In this document: positions 52,014 through 61,262 of the stretch, piece by piece | Numbering within the stretch: position 1 is the stretch's first letter | How the letters are laid out: every line of letters begins with the position of its first letter | Assembly: GCA_024637035.1 (NCBI GenBank) | Contig: JAGXFW010000016.1 | Location: 372,001-436,000, forward strand | Source: Actinomycetes bacterium | Lineage (GTDB): Bacteria; Actinomycetota; Thermoleophilia; RBG-16-64-13 | Length of the DNA stretch: 64,000 nt | Reading direction: 5' to 3' | Position numbers and translations under genes: made by a program | Notes under the pieces: model-generated | What the model saw: the letters and a program-made list of their open reading frames with translations, nothing else | What the model was told of the DNA's origin: nothing | The model's database searches: none

Positions 52014-53255
52014 CTACGCTACCGCGTCGTACGCGGCCGAGGTGGCAAGGTTGACGCCGTCTTCCAGTCGAGCGATCACGGGTTCGCCGGCGCGCGGCAT
52101 CCAGGTGAGGTCGGGTTTCGGGCAGATCTCGCGGATCGCCGACTCCTCGCTGGCCACGTACACCGTCGTGCCCTTGCGGGCCGCGGCCAGAGGCCGGAGC
52201 TTGATGCGGTCGCTGAGCGCCACCATGCCCTCGCCCATGCCCAGGACGACGGCGAACGGACCGTTGAGGAGAGCGGGTCCATAGACCGCCCGCAGAGCAG
52301 TGTACAGCTGCCGGTCCTCCTTCTCCATCAGGTCGATGTCCTTCCAGAAGGGGCTGGCCAGCGCCTTGCACGCTATCTCCACCGACAGCCCGTGCCGCCG
52401 CAACAGGAGGTCGAACAGGTACGTGACCACCTCGGTGTCGGTACGCATGGAGCACTTGTACCCGAACATCTCGAGGTAGCGCTGGTTGATGCCGTACGAG
52501 CTGATCTCGCCGTTGTGCACGATGCTGTAGTCGAGCAGACAGAACGGGTGTGCGCCGCCCCACCAGCCAGGCGTGTTCGTGGGAAAGCGACCGTGGCCGG
52601 TCCAGGTCCAACCGCGGTACTCGTCGAGGCGGTAGAACTCACCGATCTCTTCGGGGAACCCGACACCTTTGAAGGCGCCCATGTTGCGGCCCGAAGAGGC
52701 AACGAAGGCTCCCTTGATGTGGTTGTTGATGTCCATGACCGAGTGGACCACGTAGTCCTCGGCGCTGAGCTGAGTCTCGGCCAGGCGCTCGTCGCTGATC
52801 TCGAGGAAGTATCGCCAGAGGATGGGCTCGTCCTCGATACCCCGCACCGACTTCGACGGGATCGGTTCATGGTGCAAGATCACGAAATGGCGCGCCAGAT
52901 AGTACTCGGTGTCGTCCTTGCCCACATCGTCGTTGAACAGCATGTGGAAGCAGAAGGCGTAGGGGAAGTCGGGATAGATGCCGTAACCCGCGAAACCGCC
53001 ACCGAGGCCGTTGCCGCGGTCGTGCATCGAGGACATGCTGCGCAGAGCGAGCTCCCCGCTCATGCGACCGCCCGATTCGTCACACACGCCCATCAGCCCG
53101 CATCCACCCAGGATGCGTTCCTCGGCCTCAGCCGTGTACTCCGGCCGCGGAACCAGGTCGCTGGAGCGTGAACCGGGCGCGGGAAGGCCCCCGTATGGAC
53201 GCCCAGCGCTCCGCCTATCGGCCTCGCCGAATCGGTTGAGACCGCGGGCGCTCAA
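52014..53255 (-). CDS. Glutamate synthase class-II glutamine amidotransferase subunit
   Basis: Hydrolyses glutamine to supply ammonia. 413 aa from a TTG at 53255 that overlaps the previous stop as TTGA and follows AAGGAAGG. The frame is open to 53951, but that part lies inside the hdr-like gene. A 51-residue leader precedes the nucleophile Cys52 in GGCGLMGVCD, so cleavage is expected to expose the N-terminal Cys. Other family motifs: GRFPTNTPGWWGGAHPF, IVHNGEISSYGINQRYLE and MRTDTEVVTYLFDLLL. Between the Hdr-like and FMN-domain genes in a tight operon. Confidence 0.9.
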   Translation of the reverse strand: MSARGLNRFGEADRRSAGRPYGGLPAPGSRSSDLVPRPEYTAEAEERILGGCGLMGVCDESGGRMSGELALRSMSSMHDRGNGLGGGFAGYGIYPDFPYAFCFHMLFNDDVGKDDTEYYLARHFVILHHEPIPSKSVRGIEDEPILWRYFLEISDERLAETQLSAEDYVVHSVMDINNHIKGAFVASSGRNMGAFKGVGFPEEIGEFYRLDEYRGWTWTGHGRFPTNTPGWWGGAHPFCLLDYSIVHNGEISSYGINQRYLEMFGYKCSMRTDTEVVTYLFDLLLRRHGLSVEIACKALASPFWKDIDLMEKEDRQLYTALRAVYGPALLNGPFAVVLGMGEGMVALSDRIKLRPLAAARKGTTVYVASEESAIREICPKPDLTWMPRAGEPVIARLEDGVNLATSAAYDAVA

Positions 53256-54598
53256 CGTTCCGCCTTCCTTGAGGACAGCATCTTCTTGAGTTCCTCTCCC
53301 CCGGCCCGGGGCAGTGGATCCAGCCCCAGCTTCGCCCGGGCGCTCTCCCGCGGTTCGCCCAACGACCCCGTCGAAAGGAACATGTCGTACGCCGAGCGTA
53401 CCGCCGCCGGCATGCTGCCCCGGTCCACAGAGAGCTCCTTCAGCTTGCGGAACACCTCGGCCATGCCCAGCCGGCTGTGACACTTCTCGTAGCACGTGTA
53501 GCACTCGAGGCACTTCCAGAGGTCGGCGCGGTCGATCACCCCGTCGAGATCGCCGGTCAAGATCTCGCCGATGATGCCAGTCGGGCTGAAGCCCGATCCC
53601 GCTTTCGTGACCGGGCAGTCTTCCTCGCAGGCACGGCACTCGGCGCACTTCTGCAGTTCGGTCACCGTGAAGTCTCGCGCGATCACTTGATGTTGTGCGG
53701 TCCTCTGGCCCCACTTCTCGAGGAAGGGCTCGGTGCTCACACGATGCATCGAAAGGCCGAGTTCCTCTGGTTCGTGGCCGAGCGCAAGCGCGAACAGCTC
53801 CGAATAGTAGAAGACGGGGAGACCCGTCCGAGCCTCTACTCCTCGAAGGATCGAGGCCTGATTCAGGTCGAACTGCTGAAGGCAGGAAGGGCACACCACC
53901 ACCAGCGCGTCCACTCCCACGTCGGCGAGGTCGTCGAGCTTGTTCCGGCACAGGTCGAGGGCGCTGTCGCGCTCGCCGACCCGGTCGAGAGCGCCGCCGC
54001 AGCAGTCCATCTTGGTCTCGTAGTCCACGACCGTCGCGCCCAAGGCCCGCACGAGGTCTTCGAGTTTGGTGGGGTTGGTCGAGCTATCCCAGCGCACCGC
54101 CGGGCTCGGCCGCAAGAGGTGGCAGCCGTAGTGCACCGCCACGCGCATGCCCCAAAGAGGCTTGTGCACCATCTTCGCGATGGCGGCGGGCCCGAGCTCA
54201 TCGTACAGCCACTCGGCCAGATGACTCACCGCGGGCAGAGCCACCTCACCCTGTCGAGGCTCACCTTCCGAGACGATGTCGGCGACACGGTCGGCGAGAC
54301 GCCAGTCGGCCCGCAAGGTCGCCGAGACGGACTTGAACGTCGAGTAGCAGCCGTTGCAGGGGGTGACGATGGAGACGCCCGCCTCCTCGGCCAGGAAGAG
54401 GTTCCGCGCGGCCGTAGCGTAGTAGGCCTCTTCGTCCATGGCCTTCATCAGCGTGCCTTCCGGGCAGCACGTGTAGCCTTCCACCGCGACGGGTTGCCCG
54501 CCGGCTGCGGCGATGGCGATCCTCGTGGACTTCTCTATGAACGGGAACCGGGCTGGTATGGTGCAGCCCCAGAAGACCGAGAACGTCTTGGACATCAC
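53252..54598 (-). CDS. HdrB-HdrC-like iron-sulfur fusion protein
   Basis: 448 aa. N-terminal half has two CCG domains as in heterodisulfide reductase HdrB: first GYTCCPEG and CNGCYST, second YGCHLL, MDCCGGA and CPSCLQQF; these may hold noncubane [4Fe-4S] clusters. C-terminal part is HdrC-like: CAECRACEEDCPVT and CLECYTCYEKCHS, for two [4Fe-4S] clusters. No HdrA. Being the first gene of the glutamate synthase operon, it may pass electrons to the FMN subunit; this is inference. GTG start at 54598 or ATG at 54595. Confidence 0.85.
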   Translation of the reverse strand: MMSKTFSVFWGCTIPARFPFIEKSTRIAIAAAGGQPVAVEGYTCCPEGTLMKAMDEEAYYATAARNLFLAEEAGVSIVTPCNGCYSTFKSVSATLRADWRLADRVADIVSEGEPRQGEVALPAVSHLAEWLYDELGPAAIAKMVHKPLWGMRVAVHYGCHLLRPSPAVRWDSSTNPTKLEDLVRALGATVVDYETKMDCCGGALDRVGERDSALDLCRNKLDDLADVGVDALVVVCPSCLQQFDLNQASILRGVEARTGLPVFYYSELFALALGHEPEELGLSMHRVSTEPFLEKWGQRTAQHQVIARDFTVTELQKCAECRACEEDCPVTKAGSGFSPTGIIGEILTGDLDGVIDRADLWKCLECYTCYEKCHSRLGMAEVFRKLKELSVDRGSMPAAVRSAYDMFLSTGSLGEPRESARAKLGLDPLPRAGGEELKKMLSSRKAER

Positions 54599-54778
54599 TG
54601 ATCACCTGCTGAGTCTTGCGCCTCTGCGGCGAGCGAGGCGAGATTGCTGAGCGGCCCGGGGGTCGTTCTTCGACCGGGGTAGGTCAGTCTACCAGGGGGG
54701 ACGGCTCCGCGCTCATGTACATCTGGCCTACCCACCACCCCGTTCACCTAGCCGTATGTACTACGATGGCTCGGAAAG

Positions 54779-55810
54779 TCAGCCGCGGCGGAATCCTGCT
54801 GGAGGCGGAGACGGCACCGCGAGCGGGTTAGCGGGAAGCCCGGGACGAGGTGAGCCGTGGTTGTAGTCTCGCGGCGCGACGTCGTTCGGCGAATCGGGAT
54901 AGAAGATGGAGGCAAGCGTCTGGATGTGGTCCCTCCCGGGCCCCAGCTCGAATTGACCGCCGCCGTACATGGGGATCGACTCCGCCCGGCAGAAGTCGAT
55001 CGCGGCAAGCAGCCGAGCGAGCGACCCGAAGCGGGAGGGTTTGATATTGATGGCCCCCGGTCGAGTGGCGAGCGCCTGGATGTCGGCGACCGAGTGGATG
55101 GGCGCGTCCCAACTGAAACGGTCCTGCGCGTCGGCTATGAGTTCGAGCGCTTCGTCGCACGGCGCGGGGTCCTCGATCCACACATCGGGGAAACTCTCGA
55201 CCACCCTGCGGTACAGGGCGGGATCGAAGTCTTGATCGACCGGAGTCCCATGATAGGCGCCCTTGAGGTCGACCACGCGGACGCGGCCCGTGTCGGCGAG
55301 GGTGCGGCAGAGCTCGGGACTCCATGAACTCTGCGCGTCGAGCTTGAACTCCAGCGAAGGCGTCGCTCCCAACCAACCGAGCACAACCCTCGCGTCGGGA
55401 GGATCGCCCAGCCGGGTCGACACGACGAAGCGCGTGGCGCGTTCCTCCATCCCGAGCGCGGCACCGAGCGAAAGCCTGTTCTGGCGCAAGGCCAGATCGA
55501 GCGCGGCGCTCTCGAACCCCCACCGCGAATAGGCCTCGTTCTCTAACGGAAGCAGTGGTTCGAGCAAGGCGGAGAAGCCCGCGAGATCACCCTCGTAGCG
55601 CAAGTCGAACTCGGAGCGCGCGGGGAGTACGGTCTCGTGTGTGGCGGCATCATAGGTGACGTCTTCGCCACACCCTTCGTCCCCGGCTCCTCGAAAGGTG
55701 ACCACGGTGGTGACCCGCGTGAAGCCGCTGGATACTTCTTGACTCAGCGGCGCGAGCCGGTGCCCCTCCACCACCAGGGAGAGACTGCCCAGACGCTCGT
55801 AGTCGCTCAT
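54779..55810 (-). CDS. Enolase-superfamily enzyme
   Basis: 343 aa from the ATG at 55810, behind GGAAGGAG; the frame is open to 55933 without support. Enolase-superfamily barrel: LEFKLDAQSSW (general base Lys), RVVDLKGAY (metal Asp), WIEDPAP (metal Glu), a later DAPIHS and a second Lys in INIKPSRFG. GGGQFELGPGRDHIQTLAS and NDVAPRDYNHG near the end are typical of a clade with no settled function; it is not clearly o-succinylbenzoate synthase, and mqn genes make that role unnecessary here. The radical SAM gene upstream, 16 bases away, is in the same operon. Confidence 0.75.
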   Translation of the reverse strand: MSDYERLGSLSLVVEGHRLAPLSQEVSSGFTRVTTVVTFRGAGDEGCGEDVTYDAATHETVLPARSEFDLRYEGDLAGFSALLEPLLPLENEAYSRWGFESAALDLALRQNRLSLGAALGMEERATRFVVSTRLGDPPDARVVLGWLGATPSLEFKLDAQSSWSPELCRTLADTGRVRVVDLKGAYHGTPVDQDFDPALYRRVVESFPDVWIEDPAPCDEALELIADAQDRFSWDAPIHSVADIQALATRPGAINIKPSRFGSLARLLAAIDFCRAESIPMYGGGQFELGPGRDHIQTLASIFYPDSPNDVAPRDYNHGSPRPGLPANPLAVPSPPPAGFRRG

Positions 55811-55826
55811 GCCTGCTCCTTCCGTG

Positions 55827-56705
55827 TCAGAGAGCCCGCCGCGATTCGGGACGCAACATGCCGGCGTCTGGAGCGTCGAGGAATGTATCGAGTGCGCGGA
55901 GCATGCCCTCCTTGTCGGCCGGCAACCTGCCACCCACGGAGACGTAGTTCGAGGCGTGGTTCGAACGGAACAGCGCGTCGGTCACGTTCGTGTGCGCGAG
56001 GATCGCGCGGAGCTCGCCCAGCATGGACAAGGGGTCGGGCACCACGAACTCCCCACTCGCCACCAGACGAGCTAGAGGTGTGCCCTCCACCACCATCAGA
56101 CTCAGTACGCCGATGAACTGAGGGTCGATGGCGGAGAGGGCGCGCCCGGTTGCGGCGGCGTGCACCGGCGAACGCTCCGCTCCCGCGAGGCCCAGGATCG
56201 CGGTGATAGACATGCTCATGCCGGCATCGATGGCCCGGCGGGAGGCTTCGACCTGTTCCGCGACCGTGACGCGCTTGTTGCAGGCCTCGAGGGTGGCATC
56301 ATCGCCGGATTCGAGGCCAAGGAAGAGCAGAGTCAAGCCGGCCGCCGCCAATCGGGTCAACTGCTCCGGGCTCTTCCGCAGCAACGATTGCGCGGTGGCA
56401 TAGGAGCTCACACGCTCCAGGTCGGGAAGCTCCTCGTGGAGGAGAGACAGCAGCTCGAGCAAACGGCTCTGGGGGAGCATCAGCGCGTCCCCATCGGCGA
56501 GGAACACACGGCGCACATGTCGCTTGACCGCTTGAGGAAGGGCGTGCACGTCCTCAACAGCCTCGGCGAACGGCCGAACGCGGAAGGGCTTGTCGAGATA
56601 CGTGGAACAGAAGGTGCAGCCGTTGTTCGAGCACCCGTAGGTGACTTGAAGGATGAGGCTGTCGGCTTCACTGGGCGGCCTGATGACGGCGCCTTGGTAA
56701 CGCAT
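55827..56705 (-). CDS. Radical SAM protein
   Basis: 292 aa. N-terminal cluster CSNNGCTFC, spaced C-x4-C-x2-C, a variant of the usual C-x3-C-x2-C known from one radical SAM clade. Then RVFLADGDALMLP, SSYATAQSL, LTLLFLGLESGDDATLEACNK and MSMSITAILGLAG, which fit the barrel strands. A short C-terminal region (~220-292) has no known cofactor-binding motif. Substrate unknown. It probably acts with the enolase-like enzyme encoded 16 bases downstream. Confidence 0.82.
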   Translation of the reverse strand: MRYQGAVIRPPSEADSLILQVTYGCSNNGCTFCSTYLDKPFRVRPFAEAVEDVHALPQAVKRHVRRVFLADGDALMLPQSRLLELLSLLHEELPDLERVSSYATAQSLLRKSPEQLTRLAAAGLTLLFLGLESGDDATLEACNKRVTVAEQVEASRRAIDAGMSMSITAILGLAGAERSPVHAAATGRALSAIDPQFIGVLSLMVVEGTPLARLVASGEFVVPDPLSMLGELRAILAHTNVTDALFRSNHASNYVSVGGRLPADKEGMLRALDTFLDAPDAGMLRPESRRAL

Positions 56706-56744
56706 GCACCGAACGATAGCACAGGGTCGACACGAGGCCTTATA

Positions 56745-56758
56745 CTCGGGTATCCGAG
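56745..56758. promoter_or_regulatory. Small hairpin in the divergent control region of the radical SAM and moxR genes
   Basis: CTCGG-gtat-CCGAG just after TATACT (56741-56746) in the 244-base region between the divergent genes. A second inverted repeat, ACTCCGA/TCGGAGT, lies near 56806-56826. Probably control sequence; no -35 identified. Confidence 0.3.
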
Positions 56759-56949
56759 AACGACGGGAGGTACCCCTAGGCGTGGCGCTACACGGCGCAG
56801 TACGCGACTCCGATGTCCGGTCGGAGTTCGGTCAGCCGGGACCGCTCCAACCATCGCACACGGAATCAGTACACGGGTCATCGGTTTTTTCCGACTCCGG
56901 TAGGGTAAACTCTGCTGGCAACGACTGTGCGGACCTGGAGTGCGGCACT

Positions 56950-57993
56950 ATGCGTGATACATCCCCGATGGACGAGACGGGAGTCGAGCAGACCGGCTCC
57001 ACTGGAACAGGGGCGGCATGCCCGACGCCGGGCACTCTTCCGACGAGTTCGCCGGCACATGGCGCCGGATCCCCCAGCAGGGACATGGTCGCCACGTACC
57101 AGGTGTTCCAACGGGTGCAGGAGGGCGTGGTCGGCCGAAGCCGCGAGGTGCGCGAGATCTTCGCGGCCATCCTCAGCCGCAAGCACATACTCCTCGAAGG
57201 GCCTCCCGGCACGAGCAAGTCGACCATCGTACGTTCGATCGCCCGCTCGATGAACGTACCGTTCTACTTCATCGAGGGCTCCATCGACCTCACACCCTCC
57301 AAACTCCTCGGCTACTTCAACCCGGGGAAGGTGCTGCAGGACAGCTACCAGCGCGAGTATTTCGAGATGGGCCCGCTCACCCAGGCCATGGAAGAGGGCG
57401 GCGTGCTCTACCTCGAGGAGTTCAATCGCATGAGCTCCGAGTCGGCCAATCTCCTGATCACGCCCATGGAAGAGGGCGTGATAAACATCCCTCGCTATGG
57501 CCAGGTCACGGCACTCGACGGCTTCACCATCATCTGTTCGCAGAACCCCTACGACGATGTCGGCACTCTGCAGGTGAGTCGAGCGTTCCTCGACCGGGTG
57601 GTGCGCGTCCGCATGGACTACCAGTCTGAGGATGAGGAGATCGAGATCGTCAGATTGCGCTCCTGTACCGACGACGACAGACTGGCCAAGACCGCCGTGC
57701 GAGTGACCCGCCTCACCCGTGACACGCCCGAGATCAAGCTGGGGGCATCGGTGCGGGCGGCGATCGACGTTGTGACGATCGTCCAGAACCTCGCCCTCCT
57801 CTCCGACGACGAATTGCGCGCCGAAGACCTCGCGGATGCATGCAAGATGGCGCTCTCGAGCAAGATCTGGCTCTCCGAGACCATCAACGTGACCCCCGAG
57901 GAAGTCATCGACCGCGTGATCGATCGCGCCCGTCGCGAACTCGGTGCCGACTTCTACCTCGGCGAGGACCCGGATAAAAAAAAAGTTTCCTAG
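56950..57993 (+). CDS. MoxR-type AAA+ ATPase
   Basis: Chaperone-like ATPase that remodels a partner with a VWA domain. 347 aa from the ATG at 56950; the frame is open to 56704 with non-coding-like sequence. N-terminal ~45 residues Pro/Ser/Thr rich, then Walker A GPPGTSKST (Ser for the usual Gly), Walker B LYLEEFNR, sensor 1 CSQNPYDDVG and the arginine-finger region SRAFLDRVVRVRMDY. The gene ends GAT-A9-GTTTCCTAG; the -1 frame beyond it encodes the VWA protein. The stop is TAG. Confidence 0.9.
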   Translation: MRDTSPMDETGVEQTGSTGTGAACPTPGTLPTSSPAHGAGSPSRDMVATYQVFQRVQEGVVGRSREVREIFAAILSRKHILLEGPPGTSKSTIVRSIARSMNVPFYFIEGSIDLTPSKLLGYFNPGKVLQDSYQREYFEMGPLTQAMEEGGVLYLEEFNRMSSESANLLITPMEEGVINIPRYGQVTALDGFTIICSQNPYDDVGTLQVSRAFLDRVVRVRMDYQSEDEEIEIVRLRSCTDDDRLAKTAVRVTRLTRDTPEIKLGASVRAAIDVVTIVQNLALLSDDELRAEDLADACKMALSSKIWLSETINVTPEEVIDRVIDRARRELGADFYLGEDPDKKKVS

Positions 57994-58008
57994 AGCTCCT
58001 ACAGGAGT
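57976..58008 (+). promoter_or_regulatory. A9 run with features of a -1 frameshift or slippage site
   Basis: Nine A (57976-57984) read as AAA AAA AAA in the moxR frame, so A_AAA_AAA can slip by -1. GGCGAGG lies ~10 bases upstream (a possible stimulatory ribosome site), and a short hairpin CTCC-taca-GGAG lies 11 bases downstream. A -1 shift joins MoxR to the VWA frame. A missing A in the assembly would look the same. Confidence 0.5.
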
Positions 58009-58871
58009 CGGGGATCCAGCTACTCAAGCGTCGCTTCGACACCGGTGAGATCACCGCGTTCGAGATGGCCGAGGCCATCAACCTCGACCCTCAGATGCAG
58101 CAGCAGTTCCTCGACGACGAGGAGTTCATCAAGTACTTCGCCAAGCTGAACCACCTTCTCCGCTCCCGCCTGCGCGACAAGGCGTTCGTCCTGGCGAAGA
58201 GCTTGATCTTGAAGGTAGCGAGCCAACTGGTGGGAACCGGCGTACGCAAGGGCGCCCTGCACCTTCGCCAGGGAGGCTTCACCGACGAGATCGACATCGA
58301 CGCGACGCTCGAGAACCTGGTCACGAACCCGCTCGCGGACCTCGAAGAGAACCTAGCCACCTGGGACCGCAAGCGTGAAGAGATCGGGTTCGTCATGATG
58401 TTCGACCACAGCTACTCTATGCGCGGACCGAAGATCGTGCTCGCTGCGCTCTGCGTGGCCGCCATCGCCATCTACTTCAAGAAGAACTACGGCGTGGTCG
58501 CTTTCAGCACAGACGTTGAGACGGTGAAGACCATCACCGACAAGATGCACCACGAGACGCTGCTGGATCGCGTCTTCGACCTGCCCATCGAAGGACTCAC
58601 CAACATCTCGGGCGCCCTATCCTCCGGCCTCGGCCAACTCAAGAGCTACAACAAGAGGTTCGGTCTCCTGCTCACCGACGGGGGCTGGACCACCGGCGAA
58701 GACCCCCTGGCCGTCGCTTCCCGGTTCGATCGCCTGAACGTCATCGCCTTCCCCCCCGCCAACCCGGACAAGGTGCGCCTCATCGCAGAAGCCGGACGCG
58801 GCACGTTCCAGTTCGTCGAGAACGAGGAGGCCATAACCGGCGCGATCGTGAGGGCCTTGCAGGCGCACTGA
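57984..58871 (+). CDS. VWA-domain protein, in the -1 frame of moxR
   Basis: Partner of the MoxR ATPase. The coding-like frame starts at the A-run (SFLELLQESGIQLLKRRFD) and continues to 58871 (295 codons). No ATG, GTG or TTG occurs before the ATG at 58065, yet the sequence between is clearly protein-like. A start at 58065 gives 268 aa but would cut this helical part. Order: helical N-terminal domain (~1-130), then VWA (~135-295) with the MIDAS motif DHSYSMRG, TNISGALSSGLG and LLLTDGGWTTGED. Metal-binding VWA domains pair with MoxR in cofactor insertion or assembly. Confidence 0.82.
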   Translation, partial: SFLELLQESGIQLLKRRFDTGEITAFEMAEAINLDPQMQQQFLDDEEFIKYFAKLNHLLRSRLRDKAFVLAKSLILKVASQLVGTGVRKGALHLRQGGFTDEIDIDATLENLVTNPLADLEENLATWDRKREEIGFVMMFDHSYSMRGPKIVLAALCVAAIAIYFKKNYGVVAFSTDVETVKTITDKMHHETLLDRVFDLPIEGLTNISGALSSGLGQLKSYNKRFGLLLTDGGWTTGEDPLAVASRFDRLNVIAFPPANPDKVRLIAEAGRGTFQFVENEEAITGAIVRALQAH

Positions 58872-58899
58872 TCCGAGCGCGCGACGCTCGTCACGCCTC

Positions 58900-59685
58900 C
58901 TACCAGCCGACGTGGTATCCCACGGCGAAGCACACCACGACTACGAGGCCGAACGCCATCTGCGACCAGCCGAGGAACTTGGGAGTCGACGGGGGGCGCC
59001 GCACCGAGAGTATGCTCCAGATGGCGACACCTACCATCGCGACCGGCACGAGCCAGGAGGCCCAACCGGCCGAGGCGGCCACCGCTAGAACCATGACTCC
59101 CGCCCAACTCACCACGTGGAGGGCGGTGGTCGAGTAGGGTCGCCCGCGCATGCGGCGTATCTGCACGCGCACCAGGAGGATCGAGGAGGCCACGCGCGCC
59201 GCCAGCGTGAGCCACGCCCCCAGTGCCACACCCGGCCCCACACCGCCCGCCAGGAGCATCGCCGGCGCGAGCGCCGCCAGCGCCAACGGTCCCAAGATCT
59301 CAGGCAGGAGCTCCCGATGACGGTTCTGAAAGTCGTACCATTGCTGCGTGGCGGCGAACGGCAGCGCCGCGGCCAACGGGATCCAGAACGGTCCGGCGGC
59401 CGTGAACGCGGTCACCGCGATCCCTGCCGCCACCAACACGCCGACCACCACGAGGACGCGGATGGCCATCGCAGTGCGGGGGAGTCTGCGGCCGGCCTTC
59501 CGATCCGCGGACAGCAACCGCACAGGGCGCCGCGCGAGGAACACACTCATGCCCACCACCGCGAGCGCTGCGGCGGGCAGGCCGGGGGCCACCAAGAGCC
59601 CCAGGATGAGGGGCTCCGCCGTGAATCCCCACCCCCCGTGTTCGGTGGGCACCACGACTTCTCGCAGCGTCTTATCAGCGGCCAC
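58900..59685 (-). CDS. YwiC-like integral membrane protein
   Basis: 261 aa from the GTG at 59685, preceded by GAAGGAGGG; an ORF from 59790 includes leader sequence. The N-terminal motif VVVPTEHGGWGFTAEPLIL is the hallmark of the YwiC-like family. Seven to eight hydrophobic segments follow, with FAATQQWYDFQNRHRELLPE between two of them. Function of the family is unknown. The gene converges on the VWA gene and is 173 bases downstream of mtbB. Confidence 0.85.
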   Translation of the reverse strand: MAADKTLREVVVPTEHGGWGFTAEPLILGLLVAPGLPAAALAVVGMSVFLARRPVRLLSADRKAGRRLPRTAMAIRVLVVVGVLVAAGIAVTAFTAAGPFWIPLAAALPFAATQQWYDFQNRHRELLPEILGPLALAALAPAMLLAGGVGPGVALGAWLTLAARVASSILLVRVQIRRMRGRPYSTTALHVVSWAGVMVLAVAASAGWASWLVPVAMVGVAIWSILSVRRPPSTPKFLGWSQMAFGLVVVVCFAVGYHVGW

Positions 59686-59858
59686 ATACCCTCCTTCGCC
59701 CTGTATCAGGAGGAAGGGTAGCAGGTCGGGTTCACCAACATCCGCGAACATGAAAAAGCAAGTGCCGAGTCGCGGAGCATCCGTGGGCACCGTGCGTGCG
59801 TACCGGCGACCGGCGATCGCGCCTGCCGTCGCCCGCGTATCGTGGGAGCCTCAGCTGC

Positions 59859-61262
59859 TCAGTCCCCCTCGAGCTTCCTGCGGAGGATCTCCACCGATGC
59901 GATCTCGATGCCCAGCAGCCTCGCGATGCGCGCTTTCGCCGCCAGACCTCGGGCGGCCCCCGGCATCGCCGTCACCACGCCGATATCGAGATCCTCACGC
60001 ACTTCGCGCATCAACACCTCGTCGGAGAGGTCGGCGACACCGACTCCGAGCTTCTCTGCCACGAACGCCTTCGCCTCTGGGATCCGCATCTTGCGATGGA
60101 GTTGCATCCGAGCGACCAGGTCTCCGGCCGTGCGGATGCCCCCCATCCCGGAGGCGAGCACGTGCGCCATGGGCATCCCGACGGGATCGCCCACGCCCAC
60201 CTATAAGCCGTCCACCCGCCCGATCTCCACCATGGCCGCGCTGGCGCGGGTCACGGCGTCCACCGGGGGAGTCTCGCACATGGGCACGCCGCCCACGCCC
60301 ATGCCTACATTCGCATGGATCGGAATGGTGGCGACTTCGGAGCAGGCCTTCACGAACGTTACGGCCCGCGCGACGTTCCAGGCTGTCGACATGCGGGTGT
60401 TGGTGTTGACCACGGGGCCGAAGACGGAAGCGCCGGCCTGTTCCACCAGCTTGACCTGTTTGTGCGGGTAGAGACCCGCCAGGCGCTCCCCCCTGTAGGA
60501 GACCTCGCCGTGCATGCCGAGCACGAACTCCGCGGCCATGCCCACCTGGATCGACAGGTGCGTGTTCGCCGAGAGTTCCTCGATCGCCAGGAGAGTAGCC
60601 AGAAATTCAGCGTCGCCGGCGGAGGCGGTGGTGTCGAAATCGAGGCCGTCGGCGCCGGCCTCCGCCATCTTCCTGCCCACGTAGACCATGTCGCGTGTGC
60701 AGGCCCCGGCCGCCTCCATCTGGGCTACGCGGGCCTCGTCGATCTTGCCCAGCGGCATCAGGTCGGAGGGGTTGCCGAACGGGCCGTCGGGCCGCGCGTA
60801 GGTAGCCAGATTGGGCATGGCCCCGTAGAAGACGGGGATGATCGTGGCGAGGAGAACACTCTCCATGCACTGCTGCTCGTTGGCCACCACCGGCTTCACC
60901 GGCTTGAAGGAGTAGTCGGCGTGGCCGAGTTCGATCGTGTCGAAGCCGAAAGCGCGTTCGAAGAGGCGGATCGCCTGCTCGCGCGAAACGGGCACTCCAA
61001 CGCCGCTGTCGCCCTGTTCCGTGTACAGCGACCCCGCCACGCCGTCGTCGCTGAGCACGACCTCCCGACCGGCCTCCACTCCCACGATACGCCCGGGATA
61101 CGCGAAGAGGTCGAAGAGATGGTCGCGCTCTTGTTCGGTGATGGTGGGGATACCCCCACGGTCGGCGGCGTCTTCGGTGCCGGCTAGGATGTCGGCGCGG
61201 AGTCCTTCGGAAGACACGTGCTCGACCCGTCCGTCGCCCATGCGCATGCGGTGTGTGGCCAT
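59859..61262 (-). CDS. mtbB: Dimethylamine methyltransferase MtbB with in-frame amber codon (pyrrolysine)
   Basis: Transfers a methyl group from dimethylamine to its corrinoid protein, first step of methylamine use. The frame is interrupted by a single TAG (60201-60203), codon 354, in the context [18 protein letters not shown]. Reading through gives 467 aa, matching the length of Methanosarcina MtbB, whose pyrrolysine is at about residue 356. After the TAG the sequence continues with [15 protein letters not shown] and a normal C-terminus. Before it: [49 protein letters not shown]. The ATG overlaps the mttB stop (TGATG). No cognate corrinoid protein gene is in the window. Confidence 0.93.
60201..60203 (-). 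other. In-frame TAG of mtbB, probable pyrrolysine codon 354
   Basis: Amber codon inside mtbB. The protein-like sequence continues without a break for 113 residues to a TGA. Confidence 0.88.

Noticed and set aside
53256-53951. N-terminal extension of the amidotransferase ORF
   Set aside because: This stretch is the shadow of the Hdr-like gene; Arg-rich, no family motif. The TTGA overlap gives the proper start.
59859-60200. 113-codon ORF as a separate gene
   Set aside because: It is the C-terminal part of MtbB beyond the amber codon, in the same frame and without its own ribosome site.
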